DNA from: Ferrimonas sediminicola | GTDB lineage: Bacteria > Pseudomonadota > Gammaproteobacteria > Enterobacterales > Shewanellaceae | DNA: 64,000 bases | Reading direction: 5' to 3' | NCBI RefSeq assembly: GCF_005116715.1 | Contig: NZ_SWCI01000014.1 | Location: 1-64,000, forward strand | In this document: positions 37,113 through 46,136 of the stretch, piece after piece | Layout: each line of letters opens with the position of its first letter | How positions within the stretch are numbered: the first letter of the stretch is position 1 | Program-made: the position numbers and the translations under genes | Notes under the pieces: generated by a model | Databases searched by the model: none | What the model was told of the DNA's origin: nothing | Seen by the model: the letters and a program-made list of their open reading frames with translations, nothing else

Positions 37113-37721
37113 ATGTCCGAATTGGTGAAGATCTCCGATCAGTTCCAGGGACTGCCCATGGCTGATCTTATCGGTGGCCCCCTCGGCGCCGCCTGTGACT
37201 CCCAAGTGTCCCTGGCCCGAGCAACCTCAGACTTTATCGACGCCGTGGGCATGGAAGCCGATGACCAGGGCAACCGACAGGTTCGCATGGTCAACTTCGC
37301 CTTCTCCCGCCCGGAGGAGATTGTTCAGGCGGACGGGTCGGTAAAACTGGAAAAGGTGGATTACGACCTGCAGGTCCCCTTTATCTCCATCGTCTCCGTG
37401 CCCAACCTACAGGTGGACAACGTGGACGTGACCTTCAACATGGAGGTGAAGTCCTCCTTCTCACAGGCCTCTCAGGAGGATATGAAGGCCTCCCTGGACG
37501 CACAAACCAGCTTCAGCGCCGGTCTGTTCAAGATCAAGGCCAGGGTGCAGGGTTCGGTCTCCTCCTCCAAGAGTTCCCAGCGCGCCAGCGACAACTCGGC
37601 CAAGTATGAGGTGGCGGTGAGCGCCAAGCAGGCGGATACCCCTGAGGGACTGTCGCGAGTGCTCGACATTCTGCAGCAGAGCATCGCGCCCACCCCGACC
37701 ACCGCCGTGACAACCAGCTAG
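37113..37721 (+). CDS. DUF2589-type protein C (paralogue of the first gene)
   Basis: 202 residues, no signal peptide. Same architecture as the first operon gene: ISDQFQGLPMADLIGGPLGA (about 7-26), IVSVPNLQVDNVDVTFNMEVKSS (in two short runs), and TPEGLSRVLDILQQS near the C-terminus. The middle contains a Ser-rich stretch (GSVSSSKSSQRASDNS), and a Thr/Pro tail ends the protein. GGAAGGAG precedes the ATG. Tandem duplicates inside a single operon with one remote paralogue suggest a hetero-oligomeric assembly; this is inference. Confidence 0.75.
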   Translation: MSELVKISDQFQGLPMADLIGGPLGAACDSQVSLARATSDFIDAVGMEADDQGNRQVRMVNFAFSRPEEIVQADGSVKLEKVDYDLQVPFISIVSVPNLQVDNVDVTFNMEVKSSFSQASQEDMKASLDAQTSFSAGLFKIKARVQGSVSSSKSSQRASDNSAKYEVAVSAKQADTPEGLSRVLDILQQSIAPTPTTAVTTS

Positions 37722-37741
37722 GTTAACCCGAGGAGACTGCG

Positions 37742-38098
37742 ATGATCACCAGCCAGGGCAGCAGCAACACCTTCGATCTCACCAATGTGAGTTATGTCCA
37801 CCGGGTGATTGTGGGCAGCGTGGACCCGCAGTCTCTTCCCTCCGAGGAGAAGAAACAGCAGCAGATGGCCGAGGTCAACCGCTGTCTCAATGAACCGCCC
37901 AAAGGCAAGATCCTCGGAATGGAGCGCAGCTTTTCCATCCTGAGGATCGGCGAGCACCAGGTGGTACTTGAGGCGGTGGCCTACCACATCGGCTTCCAGC
38001 GAACCCCCTACTGGCTGACCCAGCCAAAGCCGCAAGCCAAACCCAAGTTCGAGATAGACCCGGACAAGGTGGAGCAGATGATCGGCGGCGCCCCCTAG
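37742..38098 (+). CDS. Small protein of the DUF2589 operon
   Basis: 118 residues, no signal peptide and no recognised domain. Mixed alpha/beta, with a central amphipathic strand pair (ILGMERSFSILRIGEHQVVLEA, two short runs) and a charged C-terminal tail PKPQAKPKFEIDPDKVEQMI. GAGGAG lies before the ATG, 20 bases after the third gene, so it belongs to the operon. I do not recognise it; it could be a cap, adaptor or chaperone for the paralogues before it. Confidence 0.6.
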   Translation: MITSQGSSNTFDLTNVSYVHRVIVGSVDPQSLPSEEKKQQQMAEVNRCLNEPPKGKILGMERSFSILRIGEHQVVLEAVAYHIGFQRTPYWLTQPKPQAKPKFEIDPDKVEQMIGGAP

Positions 38099-38400
38099 TT
38101 TGCTCTGCCGGGCGAGCCCAGCCGGGTGGCGGCCATCTCGCCGTCGGCCTCCAGCAGGTAGTGGTAGTGACACAGGTGGCCACAGCGCAGGCAGTAGGCC
38201 TGGGCGATCAGGATACAGCGGTTTCCAGGCAGGGGGTGGACGCTGCCGGTCATCTGGTCAACGCCGATGGGCCCGGCGCAGGCGTCGCATTGGGCGGTAA
38301 ACCCATGGAAGATGGCACCATTGTCGAAGTGGTGGGGCAAGCTGTCGCTAAGTGGGGTGGTCGGCATCCCTTCCGTCTGACCACTGGCTTCTGTGTTCAT
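38095..38400 (-). CDS. Small Cys/His-rich hypothetical protein
   Basis: 101 residues with two CxxC pairs, CDACAGPIGVDQ (about 38-49) and CLRCGHLCHYHY (about 70-81), a layout typical of a zinc ribbon or small metal-binding module. Start ATG at 38400; an alternative Met at 38367 cannot be excluded. It converges on and slightly overlaps the end of the DUF2589 operon at 38095-38098, so the two transcription units collide. Function unknown. Confidence 0.5.
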   Translation of the reverse strand: MNTEASGQTEGMPTTPLSDSLPHHFDNGAIFHGFTAQCDACAGPIGVDQMTGSVHPLPGNRCILIAQAYCLRCGHLCHYHYLLEADGEMAATRLGSPGRAN

Positions 38401-38832
38401 AAGACACCGTCCAGTTTCGCAAACAGAAACCTTTAGCCTAGCATAGGCGTCAGAGGTGGGGACGGCATCATAGACCCTGGGCCGTCACCGCTCGATGGCC
38501 TTGGCATGACATTCACAACAGGCGGTGGCGCAGATGAGCAGCGACCACGGCTGGTTGGCTCTCCCGAGCGTATCCAACCGGAACGCGGCCATCTCCCCAC
38601 TCAGTTCAGGAGTTCAGCAAACGACAAGCGGTGACCTGACCCAGCCAACAGTACTGAGACCGATTGCCAGTCGTCCCTCATGAACGAGGGTGCTTGGCGC
38701 CGCAGCTCGCAGCGCCGGCTTGTGAGGCGAGGAGTAAAAAGCGGCTGGCGGTTGTCTGCCCTTTCGAATTGGCAGGCACAGCGCCCGCCAGCCGTTGTTC
38801 ATGTGACAGTGGTTAATAGTACAGCCTGGTCG
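38401..38832. other. Intergenic region downstream of ttrA
   Basis: No supported gene. A long hairpin (CGGCTGGCGG with CCGCCAGCCG, 38742-38794) closes the minus-strand ttr transcript without a clear U-tract. Several short frames on both strands were not convincing. Confidence 0.4.
38742..38794 (-). terminator. Hairpin downstream of ttrA
   Basis: CGGCTGGCGG pairs with CCGCCAGCCG, with a second inner pairing TGTCTGCC/GGCAGGCA. It lies about 40 bases past the ttrA stop on its 3' side. No U-run is seen, so its strength as a terminator is uncertain. Confidence 0.45.
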
Positions 38833-41800
38833 CTAGGCCTTTTCTACCTTTACCGGTACTCCGTGCCGACAGGTGCAGTAGGTATGGACATCGACCAGAG
38901 GGGCCGGACCGTTCCGGGTAGGATCCGTCGGAATGATGGGGTTAACCGATATACCGGCCCCGCGACGAGGATCGCCAGCCTGTTTTTGGCCATCAATCCA
39001 CAGATCGTTGGCACCATAGGCACTGTGACCGAAACCGGTGGCAATGGAGATAGCGCCGGGCACAATGTCATCCACCAACTTCAGGATACCGGTAGCGGGC
39101 CTGTTGATGGCCGATCGAACAGTAACGGTATCACCGTCTTTCAGCCCTAACTCGCGTCCCGTTTGTTGATGCATATAGACAAAGTTCGTCGGCGAAAACT
39201 CAACGGTTCGATCATAGGACACCGACCAGGGCGATCTCAGGGTCGATTTGTAGGAACTCATTAATACTGGGTAGTCTGGTTTTGGCCAGTGTTCCTCCCA
39301 CAGGTCGCCATTCCAGAACGCATTGGGCGCATAGGTCGGATACCCCTTCAGCGGCTGTCCCGAGTAGCAGTTTATCGCTTTGGTAAGTCCCTCGTTATAA
39401 ACGTTCAGGCACAACCTGGGTTTACCGGACTGAAACTCACCGTCATAACGAGGAGACTGGTCGAAGTAGCCCCCCCGGGAAAGCAGCCTCTCTACCAGCT
39501 TTGCCTCACTGGCGTCGATATGGGGATAGAGGTTGCGCATACCATATTTGGCGCCGGACAACTCCAGATCCCGTGCCGTGGCCCGGGGCAGATCATCGCC
39601 AATGTTGGCGGCGCAGTTGGCCAGCATATACGCCCCCCACTGGTGCTCGCTGTGCAGATCCACGTAGGCACCATCCTCTTTCCTGATCGCCTTTGCTCCA
39701 AACCCCTTGAGCTTTAAAGTCTTGGCAACGTCAATGAGGAACTGCTCCATGCAGATATGCTGACCGGCCTGGTTCTTGTCGGTCTTGGGTTCCAGCAGGT
39801 GACCGGAGGCGCTGATCCCCTTGCGCTCACTGCCCCAGTGGCGATCGATGGCCAGTTCCTCCATATGGACAAAATCGGGAATGATGTAGTCCGCATATTC
39901 GGCCGTGGTGCTGATCTGATCCGCTATGGCGATAATCAGGGGAATCCCATGTTCTCCGTGGGGATCTTTAAAGGCATCAAACACTTCGCTGGGCAACCCG
40001 GAAGCCCCATAGAGCACATTGGCCCGCCAGCTGATGAAGGCCTTCAACGAGTACGGACGCCGGTTAATGTGGCTGGTCAGCATCTCTGCGGTATTCTGAA
40101 CCGGCGCCGTCTGAGGCCATGGGTCTTGGGCGGGATAGGGCGTAAGCCCCTGCTTCAGCTTGGCGTGGTACTCCTGGGACTGTTCGTACTTACCCTCCCG
40201 GTTCAGCGACACACCCTGGTCGGCCTTGCCATAGCCCCCTTCTACGCTGTTGAGGATATAGGGGCCTTTGAGGCCACTGACTGGCCCATGCCAATAGCAG
40301 GCGCCGCCCTTGGCATTATGGCTTCCGATCAACAGGTTGAGCATGGCCGTCGCCCAGCCGGTGATGGTACCGTCGGCACTGTTGGACGCCGTGGACAGCA
40401 TCACTGCCGCCTTGCGGCCATGGCTGGTAAAGCGGTTGGCGATGTCGCGAATCTTCTGTTCCGGTATGCCCGTAACGGCGGCATACTCAGACATCGGAGT
40501 CTTGTAGACCTCTTGACGCATCAGCTCCAGGGAACTGATGAGATGCAGCTTCTCATTGCGGTAGGTGATCTCCTGATCGACAAACAGTTCACCATGGGGA
40601 GCGACGGTCACCGGTTTCAACTGGCCGTCCACCATCACCATGGGCTCACCGTCACCCTCTCTCAGGAACTGATTCTGCAGCGGATGTCCGACATTTTGGA
40701 CGACCAGGTAGGAGGCGTTGGTATGGTGCAACTCGCCATCCTGCCGGGCGGCAGCATCGGTAGTGTTTTCCAGATGCTTTTTGTTGTATCGCCGATTCTC
40801 AAAGATGTGGCGCATCAAGCCAAAAAGGAAGGGGGTATCGCGGCCAGGCAGTATGGGTAACCACTCGCCACCTGTTGCATGGGTGGTCGCATTCCTCAGT
40901 ATGGGATCGACGCACACATAGTCGTACCCGTACTCCGTACGCGCCTGGGCCAGCTGTGCACCCAGGGTATTCAGCGAGTTTCCTGAGTTCGAGGGAGATG
41001 TACCGATATAGAGCCCAAACTTACAGCCATCGTTGCCCGCCTCGAAGTCGATATCCGGGTGAGCATGGGCAGCACCGCCAAAAATGGCAGACTTGAACAC
41101 CCGTTTAATGCCGATACGTTGTTGTGCCCCGCAATAGGCGGACTTTTTACCAATCGAGGCGCGAAACTGGCCAGCAAACCGGCGCAGCAGCGACGTCCGC
41201 ACCTGCACCTCAGAGTTATAGGAGATGAGGAGCTGTTTTGATGCAGGCCCAAACAGGGGATCCTGAGGATTGGCCAACTTATCCGGTTGGTGGATGGCGG
41301 CCAACCCCTCAACCTTGCCCTCTCCAAACAGATCGCCGCCCTGGATGATCTCCCGCAATGCCTGTTCGTAAGGGATCGATTTCCATCTCCTTTCACCGCG
41401 TTTGCCAACCCGTTTTAATACCTGGGTGACCCGTTGCTTGCTGTTAACCGCATCTCCCGCTGCGGTTCCCCGACCGCAAGTGGTGGCACGGTTATCCAGC
41501 GAGTCTTGCTCGGTCAGTTTGACCAGAGCCTCCTCCACCGAAGTAGAGAGAGATTCGGGGCGATACCTGTTATTGGGACAAAACGGATTACCGGAGACCC
41601 GCTGTACTTCTCCACTCTGTTTGTCGATACGAACCCGCACCGAGCAGTTGTCATAACACCCCCAGCATCGGGCAAAGCCCAGCCTGACGTCAGGGTTGTC
41701 CACCACCCTGCCGTTTTTAATGGTAAATTCCGGCGGCAGACTTTCGCCACTCAAATTACCAAGTGTCCTTTTTTCATGACCCGCGGAGAGTGCAGTGACC

Positions 41801-41862
41801 GGTAAAGCCGCCGCGGTGAACATACCCGACCTGATGAACTTTCTTTTCTTTAAATCGACCAT
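38833..41862 (-). CDS. ttrA: Tetrathionate reductase-type molybdopterin catalytic subunit TtrA
   Basis: 1009 residues, matching TtrA (about 1020). The N-terminal [4Fe-4S] motif is CWGCYDNC with further Cys (about 66, 69, 73, 95), followed by the bis-MGD fold; Cys244 in KSAYCGAQ is the likely Mo ligand. The signal is a twin-arginine-like KKRKFIRSG with Lys in place of the first Arg. ATG at 41862 is chosen because AGAGG lies upstream; an earlier TTG at 41877 extends it by five codons. It reduces tetrathionate or a related S/Se oxyanion in the periplasm using TtrB. The start is 2 bases after the ttrB stop, so the two are one transcript. Confidence 0.82.
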   Translation of the reverse strand: MVDLKKRKFIRSGMFTAAALPVTALSAGHEKRTLGNLSGESLPPEFTIKNGRVVDNPDVRLGFARCWGCYDNCSVRVRIDKQSGEVQRVSGNPFCPNNRYRPESLSTSVEEALVKLTEQDSLDNRATTCGRGTAAGDAVNSKQRVTQVLKRVGKRGERRWKSIPYEQALREIIQGGDLFGEGKVEGLAAIHQPDKLANPQDPLFGPASKQLLISYNSEVQVRTSLLRRFAGQFRASIGKKSAYCGAQQRIGIKRVFKSAIFGGAAHAHPDIDFEAGNDGCKFGLYIGTSPSNSGNSLNTLGAQLAQARTEYGYDYVCVDPILRNATTHATGGEWLPILPGRDTPFLFGLMRHIFENRRYNKKHLENTTDAAARQDGELHHTNASYLVVQNVGHPLQNQFLREGDGEPMVMVDGQLKPVTVAPHGELFVDQEITYRNEKLHLISSLELMRQEVYKTPMSEYAAVTGIPEQKIRDIANRFTSHGRKAAVMLSTASNSADGTITGWATAMLNLLIGSHNAKGGACYWHGPVSGLKGPYILNSVEGGYGKADQGVSLNREGKYEQSQEYHAKLKQGLTPYPAQDPWPQTAPVQNTAEMLTSHINRRPYSLKAFISWRANVLYGASGLPSEVFDAFKDPHGEHGIPLIIAIADQISTTAEYADYIIPDFVHMEELAIDRHWGSERKGISASGHLLEPKTDKNQAGQHICMEQFLIDVAKTLKLKGFGAKAIRKEDGAYVDLHSEHQWGAYMLANCAANIGDDLPRATARDLELSGAKYGMRNLYPHIDASEAKLVERLLSRGGYFDQSPRYDGEFQSGKPRLCLNVYNEGLTKAINCYSGQPLKGYPTYAPNAFWNGDLWEEHWPKPDYPVLMSSYKSTLRSPWSVSYDRTVEFSPTNFVYMHQQTGRELGLKDGDTVTVRSAINRPATGILKLVDDIVPGAISIATGFGHSAYGANDLWIDGQKQAGDPRRGAGISVNPIIPTDPTRNGPAPLVDVHTYCTCRHGVPVKVEKA

Positions 41863-41864
41863 TT

Positions 41865-42560
41865 TTACCTCTGCCAATCCATTTCGTTCATTGTGATAAT
41901 TGCTTGCTCATCCAAGGCATCAGGAAGCCCAATAAAGAATATATTGGGCTGAGTGTCCTCTTGTTTCAGCAGGGTGTATATTTTGTTGTTTTTAAGAAGG
42001 TCATTTATTTTACTGAATGGATTATTTAAGTCTCCGAATACCCGGGCTGAACCTATACAGGATTCGACACAAGCGGGCAGCAACCCGGCCTCTACTCTAT
42101 GTAGGCAGAAGTTGCACTTTTCCGGGGGGGCTTCAAAGTCCGGGTCGGCGACCCGAGCTTGGTAGGGACAGGCATCCACGCAGGACTGACAACCGATACA
42201 GGCATCGTAGTCAATGTAAACGATGCCACTCTCCAATTTCCCGGTCGCGTCGACGGGACACACCTCGACACAAGCTGGCCGGTCACACTGGGCACACTGG
42301 ATCGGTACCGTCAGAGAGGCCAGGTGAGAGTCCTGCCGGACACTCATGCGCTTCAGCGAGCCCCGGCAACGTCCCTGTGGCACGCCGTTCTCTATGGAGC
42401 AGGATACCAGGCAGGATTGGCAGTTGGTGCAGCGACGCACATCTATCACCATACCGTATTTGGTGCCATCGCCGTGACTTGCGGCGATGGACGAGTAGGA
42501 GACACAACTGAGGGCAAAGCCGGCTCCCAGGTGTTGAAGCAGTTGACGTCTATTTAACAT
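41865..42560 (-). CDS. ttrB: Iron-sulfur subunit TtrB of the tetrathionate-type reductase
   Basis: 231 residues with a Tat signal (LNRRQLLQHLGAGFAL, RR present) and four cysteine clusters for four [4Fe-4S] centres: CTNCQSCLVSC, CAQCDRPACVEVC, CIGCQSCVDAC and CNFCLHR with a later PACVESC. It relays electrons to TtrA. Upstream AGAGG supports the ATG at 42560. No ttrC (quinol dehydrogenase membrane subunit) and no TtrS/TtrR sensor-regulator are found beside it. Base composition of this gene and the 500 bases before it is clearly AT-richer than its surroundings, which may mean transfer. Confidence 0.82.
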   Translation of the reverse strand: MLNRRQLLQHLGAGFALSCVSYSSIAASHGDGTKYGMVIDVRRCTNCQSCLVSCSIENGVPQGRCRGSLKRMSVRQDSHLASLTVPIQCAQCDRPACVEVCPVDATGKLESGIVYIDYDACIGCQSCVDACPYQARVADPDFEAPPEKCNFCLHRVEAGLLPACVESCIGSARVFGDLNNPFSKINDLLKNNKIYTLLKQEDTQPNIFFIGLPDALDEQAIITMNEMDWQR

Positions 42561-43083
42561 GGGTACCTCTGTGGGTAAGAACAGTCGTCCCTATGCTAGG
42601 GAGGAAGGTACCTTTAAATTGCGGTGTCAGGCACAAACTAGAAATCTAACAATGACAAGCTTCAATAATGCGATTTAAACATCCTAAACAGACCATGATT
42701 AAGTAAAAATTGTTCGATTTTTATATAAATAATACTATTACTCATCATCTAGGCGGGGCGATTTCATAAGGGTTGATGACAACAAATACGTCTCCGCGAA
42801 CCCTTTCTTACTTATCTTACCTTCATGGTTCCGGAACATGTTTGACTATTAGTCGCCACTGCATTTTCTTGCATTGCACTATATCACTCCTAAATATGGC
42901 ATTCGAATCCACCTTCAGATTCTCTAGTAAAAATAACTCAAAGACTAATCCTTGCCGTATATTCACTATTGCACCGATTTCTTAGCGTCGAATGTCACCT
43001 TACCTGGTGCTAATCATGTCCCACCTGTGGATCCCGGTGTGACACCCGACACCCGGTTAGACCGGCCAGCAGCAGTGCTTTGG
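42561..43083. other. AT-rich intergenic region upstream of ttrB
   Basis: About 520 bases without a supported gene. Composition is markedly AT-rich (for example near 42690-42750), unlike flanking coding DNA. It should contain the ttrBA promoter. I see no convincing FNR, CRP or TtrR-like operator. The AT-rich character is one of the marks of recent acquisition. Confidence 0.5.
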
Positions 43084-43431
43084 CTAATCGGCAAGTGATC
43101 CCGAGGCTGGCTCACCTCCATCTGAGGTATCAGTGACGAGCGTCTGAACACCCCCTGCCCGTTCCAACTGCTGGCGCTCAAACCCATCCACCAGGGCCTC
43201 AATCTCGGTGCAGACACTCTCCTGGGCATCGACCTCGAGATGCCAACATCCGCCAATGCCGCGCCGCTGCTGCTGGATCAGCGTGACCCAAACGGAATGG
43301 CCGCCACGCCGGTAGCTGTCGAGCCTCTCCAGCAGTTCGATCAGGGCCGGTGCCGCGGGCTCGCCAATTTCCAACCTGGTATTGGCAAGCAGTTCTGCCA
43401 GGTGACTTAAGCTTGGGTGACCGGATTGCAT
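43084..43431 (-). CDS. Hypothetical protein, about 115 residues
   Basis: Mostly helical, acidic and cytosolic, with SHLAELLANTRLEIGEP at the start and LIELLERLDSYRRGG in the middle, and no recognised domain. GAGGGAG lies 8 bases before the ATG at 43431, which supports translation. It is in the same orientation as ttrBA but about 520 bases upstream of ttrB, so a link is unclear. Confidence 0.55.
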   Translation of the reverse strand: MQSGHPSLSHLAELLANTRLEIGEPAAPALIELLERLDSYRRGGHSVWVTLIQQQRRGIGGCWHLEVDAQESVCTEIEALVDGFERQQLERAGGVQTLVTDTSDGGEPASGSLAD

Positions 43432-43693
43432 CTGCTGACTCCCTCGTTAGACACGCCCATACCGGTCACAGCTTACCGGCAGAGCGCGGGCATTAATACC
43501 CTGGATTGGCCAACGGCAGTAAAGGGGGAGTGTCGGCAGGATCTCCTCTGGCATAGAGCGCAACGCAACAACATATAACCAATGGATATATCAATATCTC
43601 GACATATATCCCTAAAGCCTGGACAATCCCCCTCCCATTTGTCGTCTTCAACCAGGATGCGCACCCGCCTCCGATCACGAACCTATCACCGAT

Positions 43694-44944
43694 ATGACCA
43701 CAGCGACCTCCAACAACACCCCTCAGGCCCTGGCGGCCACCGCGCTCCTTGGCCTGACACTGCTGCTCGGTGCCGTGCAGCTGACCGAGCCCGCGCTCTT
43801 TTTGCGCCTGCTGCTGGGACTGAGCCTGGGCTTTGTCCTGGTCAAGGGGGCCATCGGCTTTGCCGGCAGCGTCAACCGGGCCTACCGCCGGGGCTCCACC
43901 CAGCTGCTGCAGACCCTGATGCTGATGTTTGTGGTGACCGCCATCATCAACGCCGGCATCCTGGTCAATGCCAGCCCCCAACAGTTTGACCTGTGGGTGA
44001 ACCCCATCAACCTGGGGCTGATGGTCGGCGGCCTGATGTTCGGTTTCGGCATGAGCCTGTCCAGCTGTTGCGCCACCGGGGTAATGGTGGAGATGGTGAA
44101 CGATCTGCCCCGCGCCCTGGTTACCCTGCTGTTCTTTGGCGCCGGCGTCTTCCTCGGTTTTCCGCTGCAGGCGACCCAGCCCTGGATCACCAACACCCTG
44201 ATCTCGTCGGCCAGTTTTGCCGACCAGGGGGTGTTCCTGCCGGATCTGTTCAGGTGGGGACCGCTCAACGGCTACTTCATGGCGATTCTGCTCACCATCG
44301 CCTTGGCCCTGACCGTGGTCTACCTCGCCAGGCGTTACGAGCAGCACCGCCGGGACAGCGGCAACTACCTGGGCGTCGATGGTGAGATGGCGCGCCAGAC
44401 TCTGGCCTCTCAGCCCATCCCGGAGTCAGGCTACCGCCGCTGGCTGGGCAACCTATGGCAGATGCGCACCGCGGCGCTGGTGATCGCCCTGATAGTTGGC
44501 ATCATGACGATCGCCACCGGCGCCGGCTGGGGCGCCTCCACCCCCTTCGGCATCTGGTTTGGTAAAATTCTGCTCTCTGTGGGGGTCAGTGCCGACGCCT
44601 TGGCCCACTTCACCCATCGACCGGCCGCCCTGTTCAGCCAGCCCTTTTTCGAGCACGGCATCTCGGTGCAGAACCTGGCCATCCTGCTGGGCGCATTGAT
44701 TGCGGTGCTGCTTCTGGGCCAATTCTCCCTCAGCCTGAAGCCGACCCACACACCACGCCAGTTTGCCCTGTTCGCCCTGGGTGGCTTGACGATGGGGCTG
44801 GGCACCCGCTTCGCCAATGGCTGCAACGTCGGCGCCCTGTTTACCCCCATTGCCAACCTGTCTCTCTCCGGCTGGATCTACCTGGCGTTCCTGATCGCCG
44901 GCGGTGTCGCCGGCAACCGGTTTCACCACAGGGTCAACCGCTAG
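43694..44944 (+). CDS. YeeE/YedE-family sulfur-compound permease
   Basis: 416 residues with about 10 membrane helices. Both family signatures with paired cysteines are present: GFGMSLSSCCATGVMVEM in the first half (about 115-132) and LGTRFANGCNVGALFTPIA in the second (about 365-385). Family members carry thiosulfate or other sulfur species, often with a TusA-like sulfurtransferase; some (YedE) are tied to selenium metabolism. No tusA is adjacent. The start codon has only a weak site. Its position near ttrBA suggests a role in S- or Se-compound handling, which is inference. Confidence 0.8.
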   Translation: MTTATSNNTPQALAATALLGLTLLLGAVQLTEPALFLRLLLGLSLGFVLVKGAIGFAGSVNRAYRRGSTQLLQTLMLMFVVTAIINAGILVNASPQQFDLWVNPINLGLMVGGLMFGFGMSLSSCCATGVMVEMVNDLPRALVTLLFFGAGVFLGFPLQATQPWITNTLISSASFADQGVFLPDLFRWGPLNGYFMAILLTIALALTVVYLARRYEQHRRDSGNYLGVDGEMARQTLASQPIPESGYRRWLGNLWQMRTAALVIALIVGIMTIATGAGWGASTPFGIWFGKILLSVGVSADALAHFTHRPAALFSQPFFEHGISVQNLAILLGALIAVLLLGQFSLSLKPTHTPRQFALFALGGLTMGLGTRFANGCNVGALFTPIANLSLSGWIYLAFLIAGGVAGNRFHHRVNR

Positions 44945-44968
44945 TAGCCAAGGCTGCGCCGGACCGCG

Positions 44969-46081
44969 TCAGGGCCGGTTCCGGGCCTGCCCCTGCGACG
45001 CCTGCGGCCGGGGCTGGCCCTCACTCTCCATCCAGGCGATAAACAGCTTGAACCCGAGGGCCAGTACCACGGCGCCGACAAACAGGCCGACGATCCCAGA
45101 CAGCAACATGCCGCCGATGGCCCCCATCAGGATCACCAGCATGGGTATGTCCACCCCCCGCCCCATCAGCATCGGCTTAAGCACCGCATCACTGGCGCTG
45201 ACCAGCAGCCCCCACACCAGGAACACCACCGCGACCGTGGTGGTCTGTACCGAGAACAGGTAGATCATTACCGGAGCCAGTACCAGCAGCGGCGGCAGCT
45301 GCACGATGGCGACGATCAGCACCAGCAGCATCCACAGACCGGTACCGGGCACCCCGGCCAGCCCCATGCCTACCCCCGACAGCAGCGACTGGATCAGGGC
45401 GACCCCAATCACCCCCTGGGTCACACTGCGAATGGTGGCCACCGACAGCGCGGTAAACTCCTCTCCCTGCGGCCCCGCCAGTCTCAGGGCAACGGCATGG
45501 AACAGCCGCCGCGCCGGTTCGGCATTGCTCATGAACACGCCGGCGATGATCACCGACACCACAAACTGCAGCAATCCCAGCCCCACCCCGCCCAAGGTGG
45601 AGGCCAGGAGCGAGAGCCCCTCCCGGATCTGCGACCCATAGCTCTCCAGGGCAGCCTCCAGGTTGGAGGAGAACCGCTGCCACAGGGCATACAGATCCTC
45701 CCCCACCAGAGGCCATTGGGCCACCGACTCGGGGGGCGGCGAGATCACCAGGGTTCCCGCCTTCACCTCCCCCAGTAAACTCTGGGTTTCCTGGAACAGG
45801 GCGCCGGAGAACAGTAAGGTGGGCACCAGCAGCAGCACTAGGACGACCAGGGTCACCAGGGTGCTGACCAGGCTTAACTTCAGGCCAGAGCGCTCGGACA
45901 GCCCCCGCGTCACAGGGAACAGGGCCACGGCGATGATGCCCCCCCACAGAATGAGAACCAGGAAGGGCCGGAGAATCTGGAAACACCAACTCAGCAGGAT
46001 GACCATGGCCCCGATCTTTACCGCGGCCTCCACTGCCGCGGCGGTGAGCAGTTGATGATTCTGTTGGGTGGGTTGATTCAT
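44969..46081 (-). CDS. AI-2E family (UPF0118) transporter
   Basis: 370 residues with about eight membrane helices and the family pattern in LPPLLVLAPVMIYLF and VLKPMLMGRGVDIPMLVILMGAIGGM (two runs). Members have been linked to AI-2 export, Na+/H+ exchange or polyamine-type efflux, and no single substrate holds. It sits directly downstream of the HlyD/DUF2955 pair on the same strand (about 55 bases), so it is probably co-transcribed. Confidence 0.8.
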   Translation of the reverse strand: MNQPTQQNHQLLTAAAVEAAVKIGAMVILLSWCFQILRPFLVLILWGGIIAVALFPVTRGLSERSGLKLSLVSTLVTLVVLVLLLVPTLLFSGALFQETQSLLGEVKAGTLVISPPPESVAQWPLVGEDLYALWQRFSSNLEAALESYGSQIREGLSLLASTLGGVGLGLLQFVVSVIIAGVFMSNAEPARRLFHAVALRLAGPQGEEFTALSVATIRSVTQGVIGVALIQSLLSGVGMGLAGVPGTGLWMLLVLIVAIVQLPPLLVLAPVMIYLFSVQTTTVAVVFLVWGLLVSASDAVLKPMLMGRGVDIPMLVILMGAIGGMLLSGIVGLFVGAVVLALGFKLFIAWMESEGQPRPQASQGQARNRP

Positions 46082-46136
46082 GCTGGCTCCTGGGCCGTCG
46101 GTTGCGGCTATCTGAGGGCACTTGGGCCCCGACTGT

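Noticed and set aside
41863-41877. TTG at 41877 as the ttrA start
   Set aside because: The ATG at 41862 has a clear AGAGG at proper spacing and lies 2 bases after the ttrB stop; the TTG lies inside ttrB without a site.
42773-42985. Open frame of 70 codons in the AT-rich region before ttrB
   Set aside because: No ribosome binding site and no protein-like composition; it lies in likely promoter DNA.
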